A stretch of 35,547 nt of DNA, from the NCBI GenBank assembly GCA_964383325.1, contig CAYLGY010000019.1, positions 1 through 35,547 on the forward strand. The letters are read 5' to 3'. Below are positions 1-8,151 of the stretch, in pieces (positions within the stretch are counted from its first letter, which is position 1; every line of letters starts with the position of its first letter). Origin of the DNA: CAYLGY01 sp964383325. GTDB taxonomy: Bacteria > Pseudomonadota > Alphaproteobacteria > Rhizobiales > Rhizobiaceae. The position numbers and the translations under genes were made by a program. The notes beneath the pieces were generated by a model that saw nothing but the letters and a program-made list of their open reading frames with translations, made no database searches and had not been told where the DNA came from.

Positions 1-1
1 C

Positions 2-808
2 GTCATCACCGGCTTCTTCTCGGCTTTCCCGGTATTCGGCGAATGGGTGCAGGAATTGCTGCTCGGCGGATTTGCCGTCGACAATCCGACGCTGAATCGC
101 TTCTTCTCCCTGCATTACCTGTTGCCCTTCATGATTGCCGGCGTCGTCGTGCTGCATGTGTGGGCGCTGCATGTGACGGGGCAGACCAATCCGACCGGGA
201 TCGAGGTCAAGAGCCGGACCGACACGGTGCCGTTCACCCCGCATGCGACCGTCAAGGATGCGTTCGCGATGGTGGTGTTCCTCGCCGTCTTCGCCTACTT
301 CATCTTCTACATCCCGAATTTCCTTGGGCATCCCGACAATTACATCGAGGCCAATCCGCTGGTGACGCCGGCCCATATCGTGCCGGAATGGTATTATCTG
401 CCCTTCTATGCGATCCTGCGGGCGATCACCTTCAATATCGGTCCCATCGATTCCAAGCTCGGCGGCGTGCTGGCCATGTTCGGATCGATCGTGATCCTGT
501 TCTTCGTGCCCTGGCTCGATACGTCGAAGGTGCGCTCGGCGGCTTACCGCCCGTGGTACAAGCTGTTCTTCTGGCTGTTCGTCGCCAATGCGATCTTCCT
601 CGGCTGGCTTGGCTCGCGGCCGGCGGAGGGCGCCTATGTCGCGATGGCCCAGGTCGGCACCTTCTATTATTTCGCCTTCTTCCTGATCATTATGCCGCTG
701 CTCGGGTTGATCGAAACGCCGCGAAAGCTTCCGAATTCGATTACCGAGGCAGTTCTGGAAAAGAATCGCGGCAAGGCGGCCGGGGATCCCGTGCGGATCG
801 AAGGTTGA
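2..808 (+). CDS. petB: Cytochrome b of the bc1 complex, C-terminal part (5' end outside window)
   Basis: This is the 3' part (268 residues) of the cytochrome b subunit of ubiquinol:cytochrome c oxidoreductase, the inner-membrane protein that carries the quinol oxidation and quinone reduction sites. The open frame runs to the left edge of the window without a stop, so the gene starts outside. The visible part has the VDNPTLNRFFSLHYLLPF segment of the fourth helix region, the Qo-site PEWY motif (VPEWYYLPFYAILRA, near 388-430), and the hydrophobic C-terminal helices. It ends in TGA at 806-808. petC follows 44 nt downstream, as in standard pet operons. Identity is very secure; whether a separate petA lies upstream cannot be seen. 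Confidence 0.97.
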   Translation, partial: VITGFFSAFPVFGEWVQELLLGGFAVDNPTLNRFFSLHYLLPFMIAGVVVLHVWALHVTGQTNPTGIEVKSRTDTVPFTPHATVKDAFAMVVFLAVFAYFIFYIPNFLGHPDNYIEANPLVTPAHIVPEWYYLPFYAILRAITFNIGPIDSKLGGVLAMFGSIVILFFVPWLDTSKVRSAAYRPWYKLFFWLFVANAIFLGWLGSRPAEGAYVAMAQVGTFYYFAFFLIIMPLLGLIETPRKLPNSITEAVLEKNRGKAAGDPVRIEG

Positions 809-852
809 GCGGGCACATGGCTGAACAGCGTTCGCGCAAGGGGTTTTCGCCA

Positions 853-1701
853 ATGAAAAATATCCTGAGGGGATTGGCCGCGCTGGGAATTGCGGCCGGA
901 TTGATGACCGGCGCGACGCTGGCGCAGGAAGAGCCGGAGGCGCTGCATTTCCCGCTGCGCAAGCCGGTCGAGCAGGACTGGTCCTTTGCCGGCCCGTTCG
1001 GCACCTATGATCGCGGCGAGCTGCAGCGCGGGCTCAAGGTGTATGTCGAAGTCTGCGCCGCCTGCCATTCGCTGGAGCTGGTTGCGTTCCGCAATTTGCA
1101 GGATCTTGGCTACAGCGAGGCGCAGGTCAAGGCGCTTGCCGCCAATTACGAGGTCGAGGACGGGCCGGATTCCTTCGGCGAGATGTTCATGCGTCCGGCG
1201 ATCGCCTCCGATCGCTTCCCGTCTCCCTTTCCCAATAATGAGGCAGCCGCAGCGGCCAATAATGGTGCCGTGCCGCCGGATCTGTCGCTGATCGCCAAGG
1301 CACGCGCGGTCGAGCGTGGCTTTCCGACCTTCCTGTTCGACATTTTCACCCAATATGCCGAGAGCGGCCCGGATTACCTCTATTCGCTGCTGACAGGCTA
1401 TGAGGATGATGTGCCGGAGGGCCTCGCCATTCCCGAGGGCACCTATTACAATCCCCACTTCATCAGCGGAGCCTCGCTTGCCATGGCGCCACCGCTGTTT
1501 GACGGTGCCGTCAGCTATGATGACGGCGCCCCCGAGACGCTGCACCAATATGCGCGCGACGTGTCGGCATTCCTGATGTGGGCTGCCGAACCGCATATGG
1601 AGGCGCGCAAGGCGACAGGCTTCCGGGTGATGGTTTTCCTGATCCTGTTTGCCGGCATGGTCTACGCCGTCAAGCGCAAGATCTGGGCGAGCGTGCACTA
1701 G
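853..1701 (+). CDS. petC: Cytochrome c1 of the bc1 complex
   Basis: This encodes the membrane-anchored c-type cytochrome that takes electrons from the Rieske protein and passes them to soluble cytochrome c. The 282-residue product has a signal peptide (residues 1-24, ending ATLAQ), the heme-binding CAACH motif (C68, C71, H72), a likely axial methionine M211 in LAMAPPL, and a C-terminal transmembrane anchor (about 257-274) followed by KRK. The frame stays open far upstream into petB, but ATG 853 is the right start because it begins a normal signal peptide just after the petB stop. An AAGGGG-like ribosome site lies upstream. It is the last gene of the pet operon here. Confidence 0.97.
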   Translation: MKNILRGLAALGIAAGLMTGATLAQEEPEALHFPLRKPVEQDWSFAGPFGTYDRGELQRGLKVYVEVCAACHSLELVAFRNLQDLGYSEAQVKALAANYEVEDGPDSFGEMFMRPAIASDRFPSPFPNNEAAAAANNGAVPPDLSLIAKARAVERGFPTFLFDIFTQYAESGPDYLYSLLTGYEDDVPEGLAIPEGTYYNPHFISGASLAMAPPLFDGAVSYDDGAPETLHQYARDVSAFLMWAAEPHMEARKATGFRVMVFLILFAGMVYAVKRKIWASVH

Positions 1702-2096
1702 ATCGCGCCCTGGATCGCGATGCCGTCCGGTGGAATCGGCAGCCTGATCTGATTCTTCGTCTCCACATGCTTTTTCCCGGAAAGGGGGTCCCCTTTCCGG
1801 GTTCATGCATCTGAGCCATTGGTTTCGCTCGTGGGACCTTCGTCCCGGCGATCTGCCGTTGCCGGAGATTGATGAAGTCAGGGGCTGGAGCCATTCCATT
1901 CAGCCAGGAGGGGCCCTGTCACCGCTGACGGGTTCCGTTCATCCCCCGATTTCTGCCGGTCGTCACGCGCGGCACCCTGTCGCGGCCGGCCATTTGCGCC
2001 GGTTTCCGTCCATGCTGGCGAGTTTCTCGCTGGCGCGGGAAGGGTTTTTGTCCCCCATCCCGGATCCCATGCGATACTCCTGCCCGGAAAGGAGAG
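1702..2096. other. Intergenic region after petC
   Basis: These 395 nt hold no convincing gene. Open frames crossing it on either strand are short or are shadows. The only structure I see is the perfect hairpin at 1776-1801, and a purine-rich ribosome site (AAAGGAGAG) at the right end that serves the next gene. Confidence 0.6.
1776..1801. terminator. Perfect 12-bp hairpin downstream of petC
   Basis: CCCGGAAAGGGG (1776-1787) and CCCCTTTCCGGG (1790-1801) are exact inverted repeats separated by GT, 75 nt after the petC stop. No T-run follows it on the plus strand; the TTTTT lies before it. It may end the pet transcript or protect its 3' end. A terminator call is therefore tentative, the hairpin itself is certain. 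Confidence 0.45.
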
Positions 2097-2924
2097 ATGA
2101 CGGGCATGGAAGTCTGCGAGCAGGTTCAGCACAATCTTGCGCGGTTGCGGGAGATCGTCATCTCTCTGCTCGGCATGATTGCCGACCGACCGCTGCTGAC
2201 CCGTCATTTCTGCAATTGCGTGCGCCGCCTGCTTTGCCCCGCCGAATCAGCGGTTCGGCGCCTCATCATCGCGGTTGGCGCCGGGCTGGTTGCATCGGTG
2301 CGGCTGCGCCCGAGGTCGCGCATGCCGGATTGGCGCCGCTTGCCAGAGCGCGCCGGCGATGAATTGCCGCGACGGCTCAGCCTGACCGAGTCGCTGCGCC
2401 GGCCTGTCAAGGTTCGACATACGGCGCCGCCCCATCTGGCGCCGCGCATCATGGCGCCCGGCTCAACCACCTATGTTGCATTGCCGTCCGCGCCGCATCC
2501 CCGTGATATGCTCGATACAACCCGGCTTCGCGCCCGTATCGACAGGCTGTCAACGGCGCTCGACAATCTTCCCCGCGAGGCGCTGCGCTTCGCCCGTTGG
2601 CGCGCAAGGGCGTTAGCGGCATTGGAAGCGCAGCGCCAGCGGGAGATCGAGACGGCTTCCCCTCCTCCCGCAGCGACGATTTCCCGAATGCAGCGCCAGC
2701 GCCTTCGTCGCCATAGGCCGGTATTGCCGGCGCCGGCGCCGCCGCCGCCGCGACGAAGATCCGTTCGCCTCGATCCGCTGCGCGAGGGGCGTCCGCCAGG
2801 TGGGCGGCTGAACACCCATGATCCCGATCAGACTTTTGGCCGCCACATTCGCCCGGTGGACAAGCTGCTTGCGCATGCCCATGCGCTGGCCGTCCAGGCG
2901 CTCGATCCTGCCCGCAATCGCTGA
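2097..2924 (+). CDS. Hypothetical Arg/Pro-rich protein
   Basis: A 275-residue protein with no recognised catalytic motif. The N-terminal third has a hydrophobic stretch (RLIIAVGAGLVASVRL). The middle is arginine-rich, with LSTALDNLPREALRFARWRA near residues 150-170 and a proline run (PAPAPPPPRRR). The C-terminus reads GRPPGGRL...H...D.LLAHAHALAVQALDP, a pattern I recall from uncharacterised proteins of Sphingomonadales; this is a memory-based resemblance, not a search. A strong AAAGGAGAG lies directly before ATG 2097, so close (2 nt after GGAG) that the in-frame ATG at 2106 (11 nt) is an equal candidate start. It stands alone between petC and the exb genes. Confidence 0.6.
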   Translation: MTGMEVCEQVQHNLARLREIVISLLGMIADRPLLTRHFCNCVRRLLCPAESAVRRLIIAVGAGLVASVRLRPRSRMPDWRRLPERAGDELPRRLSLTESLRRPVKVRHTAPPHLAPRIMAPGSTTYVALPSAPHPRDMLDTTRLRARIDRLSTALDNLPREALRFARWRARALAALEAQRQREIETASPPPAATISRMQRQRLRRHRPVLPAPAPPPPRRRSVRLDPLREGRPPGGRLNTHDPDQTFGRHIRPVDKLLAHAHALAVQALDPARNR

Positions 2925-2959
2925 AGGGTCGGACAAAAAAGCGCTTTCCTCTAAATCAT

Positions 2960-2972
2960 GAGTATAATACTC
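2960..2972. promoter_or_regulatory. 13-bp palindrome upstream of exbB, candidate operator
   Basis: GAGTAT-A-ATACTC is a perfect inverted repeat in an AT-rich patch about 110 nt before the exbB start, in the only non-coding gap ahead of exbB-exbD-tonB. Such genes are usually iron-controlled, so an operator for a Fur, Irr or RirA-like regulator is a reasonable guess. The sequence does not match any consensus I can quote with confidence. Confidence 0.4.
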
Positions 2973-3080
2973 TAGTTTAACGCCGGCAGCGTGCAGTTGC
3001 CGGCGCGAACTTTCGTTTCCCTGAGGATTGCCGTACCCGGCAGTGCATGCCGGCATTTCGGACTGGATTTGGAACCCGTA

Positions 3081-3983
<903 letters not shown>

Positions 3984-3986
3984 GTC

Positions 3987-4448
3987 ATGGCCGGCAGTCT
4001 CGACAGGCGTAGCGATCCCGACGATCTCGTCGAGAATCACGAGATCAATGTCACACCCTTCATCGACGTGATGCTCGTCCTGCTCATCATCTTCATGGTG
4101 GCGGCGCCGCTTGCCACGGTGGACATCAATGTCGACCTGCCTGCATCGGCTGCCGCGCCGCAGCCGCGACCGGATGAACCGCTATATGTTACCGTGCAGG
4201 CGGATCTGCAGCTCGCGGTCGGCGAGACCGAGGTAACGCACGACGCGCTTGCCGCGGAACTCGAACGCGCAACCGGGGGCGATCATGAAGCCCGCATCTT
4301 CCTTCGCGCCGACCGTCGCATCGAATATGGCGACCTGATGACGGTGATGAACCTGATCCGCATGGCAGGCTATGCCAGGATTGCCCTCGTCGGGCTGGAA
4401 AGCGCGCCGGGCACGTTGCCGGAAGGGACAGGCACAGCGGAAGAATGA
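3987..4448 (+). CDS. exbD: TonB-system energiser ExbD
   Basis: A 153-residue ExbD/TolR family protein, the partner of ExbB in the proton channel that drives TonB. A short cytoplasmic tail leads to INVTPFIDVMLVLLIIFMV (about residues 20-38). The aspartate of TPFID is the essential membrane-embedded proton carrier. A periplasmic domain with PLYVTVQADLQLAVG and RIFLRADRRIEYGDLMTVMN follows, typical of the family. The start lies 3 nt after the exbB stop and the end overlaps tonB by 4 nt, so the three genes are one translation-coupled operon. Confidence 0.95.
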   Translation: MAGSLDRRSDPDDLVENHEINVTPFIDVMLVLLIIFMVAAPLATVDINVDLPASAAAPQPRPDEPLYVTVQADLQLAVGETEVTHDALAAELERATGGDHEARIFLRADRRIEYGDLMTVMNLIRMAGYARIALVGLESAPGTLPEGTGTAEE

Positions 4449-5404
4449 CGAAGCCGTATTCGAGCACGGACAAGGATGTGGACTGGTCGCATCAGCTTTC
4501 CCGCACTTCGCGGGGGGAGGTCGCCCTGTGGACTCTCGCCGCGCTCCTTATCCTTGTCGCTCATGCCGGCGCAGCCTGGTGGGTGGTGCGGGAGCGTCCG
4601 CAGCTTCCTGCCGCGACCGATGCGGCTGCGGCGATCATCATCGAACTGGCGTCCTTCACCGAGGCGCCCGATGCTTCGACCTCGCAATTGGCCGATGATG
4701 AGGCCGATGTCGTGCCTTCCGAACCGGTCGAACGAGTCGAACCGGTCGAACCGGTCGAACCGCCGGAGGAAGTCGAGCCAGTCGAGGAAACAGAGCCTGC
4801 CGTGCCCGCAGAGGTGAAGGAGCCTTTGGAAGAGGCGGAACCCGCAGAGCCGGCCGATCTGGCTGCGGCTGATCCCGATAGGGTGGAGCCGCCTGGGGAG
4901 CGGCAGGAAATGGCGGTTCCGATCCCCCAGCCGCGTCCGCATCATGAGCCGGTGCATGCGCCGATGCGCAAGCTGCGAGCCGAGGAGCCGAAGCGGGTCG
5001 AGCAGGAGCGCCCGAAGAAGCAGCGCGAAATGGCAAAGCCAGCCAGCAGGGCGCAGGTCGCGGATGCAAGGCCTGCGGCGCGCGCCGCCGCCCCGGCGCC
5101 TTCAGCGGGAGCTGGAAAATCTGTCTCGCCGGCGCGTTGGCAGGCGTTGGTACTGCGTCATCTGGAACGGCGCAAGCGCTATCCCGCCGAGGCTCGCCGC
5201 GCCCGTCGGGAGGGGATCGCCAAGGTCCGGTTCACGGTCGACGCAGAGGGGAATGTCGGTTCGGTAGCGCTTGCGCAATCTTCCGGCGTGCCCGCACTTG
5301 ATGCGGAGGTGGTAGCCCTGGTGCGACGGGCTTCGCCCATACCTGCCCCGCCGCCTGGCGTCGGGCGCACGGTCATCGTGCCGATTCGCTTCGACCTGCG
5401 GTGA
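4445..5404 (+). CDS. tonB: TonB energy-transducing protein
   Basis: The 319-residue product spans the periplasm and passes energy from ExbB/ExbD to outer-membrane receptors. One membrane helix (about 32-52, LWTLAALLILVAHAGAAWWVV) is followed by a long Pro/Glu/Val spacer. Part of the spacer is a tandem repeat of VEPVEP units coded by repeats of GAACCGGTC at about 4728-4765. The C-terminal TonB domain has YPAEARRARREG, VRFTVDAEGNVGSVALAQSSG and the final IVPIRFDLR. The spacer repeat can change in length by slippage. The start overlaps the exbD stop (ATGA). Convergent with ychF, 29 nt apart. Confidence 0.95.
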   Translation: MTKPYSSTDKDVDWSHQLSRTSRGEVALWTLAALLILVAHAGAAWWVVRERPQLPAATDAAAAIIIELASFTEAPDASTSQLADDEADVVPSEPVERVEPVEPVEPPEEVEPVEETEPAVPAEVKEPLEEAEPAEPADLAAADPDRVEPPGERQEMAVPIPQPRPHHEPVHAPMRKLRAEEPKRVEQERPKKQREMAKPASRAQVADARPAARAAAPAPSAGAGKSVSPARWQALVLRHLERRKRYPAEARRARREGIAKVRFTVDAEGNVGSVALAQSSGVPALDAEVVALVRRASPIPAPPPGVGRTVIVPIRFDLR

Positions 5405-5433
5405 GCTTTCCCATGATGATCTTGCCCATATGG

Positions 5434-6537
5434 TCAGACGTTGAATTTGAACAGCATGATGTCGCCGTCCTTTACGACATATTCCTTGCCCTCGTCGCGG
5501 GCCTTGCCTGCCTCGCGGGCCCGGCTTTCACCGCCGCAGCTTATGAAGTCGTCATATGAAATGGTTTGTGCGCGGATGAAGCCGCGTTCGAAATCCGTAT
5601 GGATCTCGCCGGCCGCCTGCGGCGCCTTGGTGCCGGCGCGCACGGTCCAGGCACGGGCTTCCTTCGGGCCGACGGTAAAGAATGTGATGAGATCGAGCAG
5701 CCGGTATCCGGCCTGGATCAGCCGCACGAGACCGGCCTCCTCAAGTCCCATCGCTTCCAGATATTCCCGTGCTTCCTCTTCCGGCAATTGCGCCACTTCC
5801 GCCTCGATTGCCGCGGAGATGACAATGGTGCCGGCATTGCGGGCGCTCGCCATTTCGGCCACGGCCTGCGTAAGGGCATTGCCACTCGCCGCGTCGGCTT
5901 CGGCGACATTGCAGACATACAGCACGGGCTTGGAGGTCAGCAGATTGAGCGAATTCAGCAGCCGCCTTTCCTCGGGGGATAATTCATCGAGCATCACCCG
6001 CACCGGCTCGCCCTGGCGAAGCAGCTCGAGCGCCCGTTCCATCAGGGGCAGAATCGTCTGCGCTTCCTTGTCCTTGCCGGTCGCCTTCTTGCGCGTCTGC
6101 TCGACGCGGCGCTCGAGACTGTCGAGATCGGCGAGCATCAGCTCGGTCTCGACCGTTTCGGCGTCGGCGAGCGGATCGATCCGCCCTTCGACATGGGTGA
6201 TGTCGCTGTCCTCGAAGCAGCGCAGCACATGCACGATTGCATCGACCTCGCGGATATTGGCGAGAAACTGGTTCCCGAGGCCTTCGCCCTTTGATGCGCC
6301 GCGCACCAGCCCGGCAATATCGACAAAGGAGATACGGGTCGGAATGATGTTCGCGGAGCCGGCGATTTCGGCGATTCGGTACAGTCGCGGATCGGGAACG
6401 GCAACTTCGCCGGTATTCGGCTCGATCGTGCAGAACGGATAGTTGGCAGCTTGCGCCGCAGCCGTTCTCGTCAGCGCATTGAAGAGAGTGGACTTGCCGA
6501 CATTCGGCAAGCCGACGATCCCGCATCTGAAGCCCAT
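5434..6537 (-). CDS. ychF: Redox-regulated ATPase YchF (OBG-type P-loop protein)
   Basis: A 367-residue member of the universally conserved YchF/OLA1 family, which binds ribosomes and prefers ATP to GTP. It begins MGFRCGIVGLPNVGKSTLFN, with the Walker A G.PNVGKST. The switch region shows FVDIAGLVRGASKGEGLGNQ, and the G4 position reads NVAE in place of NKxD, which marks this family. A coiled-coil insert (about 130-200) and a C-terminal TGS domain (DLITFFTVGPKEARAWTV to the end) complete it. Third gene of rplY-pth-ychF; 6 nt after pth. Confidence 0.96.
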   Translation of the reverse strand: MGFRCGIVGLPNVGKSTLFNALTRTAAAQAANYPFCTIEPNTGEVAVPDPRLYRIAEIAGSANIIPTRISFVDIAGLVRGASKGEGLGNQFLANIREVDAIVHVLRCFEDSDITHVEGRIDPLADAETVETELMLADLDSLERRVEQTRKKATGKDKEAQTILPLMERALELLRQGEPVRVMLDELSPEERRLLNSLNLLTSKPVLYVCNVAEADAASGNALTQAVAEMASARNAGTIVISAAIEAEVAQLPEEEAREYLEAMGLEEAGLVRLIQAGYRLLDLITFFTVGPKEARAWTVRAGTKAPQAAGEIHTDFERGFIRAQTISYDDFISCGGESRAREAGKARDEGKEYVVKDGDIMLFKFNV

Positions 6538-6543
6538 GTCCTG

Positions 6544-7242
6544 TCAGTCCTTCCCGAGCAGCTTGCGCAGGAGCGCCGCCATTGCGCCGTCCCGCGGAGA
6601 AGTGTTCTGGGCCGGGCGCGCCTGCCGGATGTGGCTTTCGCCTTTCCGGGGCGGCTTGCTTCCGGCCGCTGGTTTCGTGGTCGTTGCCTGGCTGACGCGG
6701 TTCATGAAACCGGTCCGGTCCCCGGCAACCAGCAGGCCTGCATGATCCGCAATGGCATCAAGCAGGGGATCCAGCCATTCGCGATCGGCCTTGGAGAAAT
6801 CGCTGAGCACATAGCCTGTGACTGCGCTCTTCTCGCCCGGATGGCCGATCCCGATCCGCAGCCGGTGATAGGCATTGCCGCAATGCGCATCGAGGGAGCG
6901 CAAGCCATTATGGCCTCCAGCGCCGCCGCCGGTCTTGATCCGGATTCGCCCCGGCGGCAGGTCAAGCTCGTCATGGATTGCGGTGAGTGCGTCGGGAGTC
7001 AGCCGATAGAAGCGCAAGGCCTTGCCGACCGATTCCCCGGAAAGGTTCATGAAGGTCTGCGGCTTGATCAGCAGGACCTTGTGCCCGTCGATCTGCCCTT
7101 CGGCTACCTCCGCCTGGAACTTGTTCGACCAGGAGGAGAAACCATGGCGGTCCGCTATCCGCTCGACCGCCATGAAGCCGACATTGTGCCTGTGATTGGC
7201 GTATTTCCGCCCCGGATTGCCCAGTCCCGCAATGATATGCAT
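6544..7242 (-). CDS. pth: Peptidyl-tRNA hydrolase
   Basis: This enzyme recycles tRNA by cleaving the ester bond of peptidyl-tRNAs that fall off ribosomes. The 232-residue protein starts with GLGNPGRKYANHRHNVGF, carrying N9 and the catalytic H19. Further marks are LLIKPQTFMNLSGESV, IHDELDLPPG with the catalytic aspartate, and GGGAGGHNGLRS. The C-terminal 40 residues are a basic low-complexity tail (TTTKPAAGSKPPRKGES) longer than in E. coli Pth, common in alphaproteobacteria. Placed between rplY (27 nt) and ychF (6 nt), so probably co-transcribed. Confidence 0.96.
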   Translation of the reverse strand: MHIIAGLGNPGRKYANHRHNVGFMAVERIADRHGFSSWSNKFQAEVAEGQIDGHKVLLIKPQTFMNLSGESVGKALRFYRLTPDALTAIHDELDLPPGRIRIKTGGGAGGHNGLRSLDAHCGNAYHRLRIGIGHPGEKSAVTGYVLSDFSKADREWLDPLLDAIADHAGLLVAGDRTGFMNRVSQATTTKPAAGSKPPRKGESHIRQARPAQNTSPRDGAMAALLRKLLGKD

Positions 7243-7269
7243 GGAAACCTTGCTCCGGCAGGCGAGGAC

Positions 7270-7893
7270 CTATTCGTTCCCCTCGGCGTCCTCTTCGCTT
7301 TCCGCATCGGCTTCCGACCGCAGCCCAGCCGGAGCCGCGATGGTCGCGATGGTGAAGTCACGATCCGCAATTACCGGCGTGATGCCCTTGGGCAGGGTAA
7401 CCGCCGAAATATGGACGCTGTCGCCAATGTCGAGATTTCCGATCGGCACGTCGATAAACTCCGGAATCTCGCCCGCCGGGCACAGGAGTTCGACCGTGTG
7501 CCGGACCACGTTGAGGACGCCGCCACGTTCGAGGCCCGGTGAATCGTCTTCGCCGAGGAACTGTACGGGCACCTCGACTGCCACCATCGTATCCTTGCTG
7601 ACGCGAAGCAGGTCGACATGCAGCAGAAAATCGCGAACGGGATCGAGCTGGTAGGCCTTGGGAAGAACGGAGATCTTCTTGCCATCCAGTTCGATATCGA
7701 GCACGGTCGTCATGAAGCCGCCGGCATGCAGTTTCAGCGACGTCTCCTTGTAGGGAAGCGTGATGGAGAGCGGGGGCTGCTTGCCGCCATAGATGACGGC
7801 TGGAATCTTGCCGCTGCGACGAATGCTCCGGGCGGACCCCTTACCGACCCGTTCGCGCGCTTCGGCCTTGAGCTCGTGTTTCTCGGTGCTCAT
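7270..7893 (-). CDS. rplY: 50S ribosomal protein L25 / general stress protein Ctc
   Basis: A 5S-rRNA-binding ribosomal protein of the long Ctc/TL5 type, 207 residues. The N-terminal L25 domain has LKAEARERVGKGSARSIRRS and GKIPAVIYGGKQPP. The C-terminal beta domain (about 100-190) has RGGVLNVVRHTVELLCPAGEIPEF-like features, and the tail is acidic (ESEEDAEGNE). It is the first gene of the rplY-pth-ychF group and is divergent from the osmolyte cluster across a 258-nt gap that holds a likely promoter at 8022-8049. Confidence 0.95.
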   Translation of the reverse strand: MSTEKHELKAEARERVGKGSARSIRRSGKIPAVIYGGKQPPLSITLPYKETSLKLHAGGFMTTVLDIELDGKKISVLPKAYQLDPVRDFLLHVDLLRVSKDTMVAVEVPVQFLGEDDSPGLERGGVLNVVRHTVELLCPAGEIPEFIDVPIGNLDIGDSVHISAVTLPKGITPVIADRDFTIATIAAPAGLRSEADAESEEDAEGNE

Positions 7894-8021
7894 GGCATGT
7901 CCTTTCGAGACTGGTTCTGGAGTGTTCTTCCAGCGTCGGAACGGCGCGGAAGAACGAGAGGCGACCTCTTAGCCGCCTGCCATCCGCACTGCCTCCAAGG
8001 GTGTCTGTGCGGACAGGGCGG

Positions 8022-8049
8022 CTATAGACGATGGCTCCTGCCGGCGCAA
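8022..8049 (-). promoter_or_regulatory. Likely promoter of rplY-pth-ychF
   Basis: On the minus strand TTGCGC (8049-8044) and CTATAG (8027-8022) are separated by 16 nt, close to the alphaproteobacterial housekeeping pattern. This would give a leader of roughly 120 nt before rplY. Inferred by eye only. Confidence 0.45.
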
Positions 8050-8151
8050 GTCATGGATTCGTGCGGCCTCGCGTGCAATACCGGGCAATGGCGGAACCGA
8101 CTCCCGGGTTTGCGCTTATAAGAATGACGAATTACGGATTGGAGTGGAATA

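Noticed and set aside
43..852. Upstream part of the long open frame that ends with petC
   Set aside because: It is an out-of-frame reading of petB, which is clearly coding in the adjacent frame; petC starts at 853 with a signal peptide.
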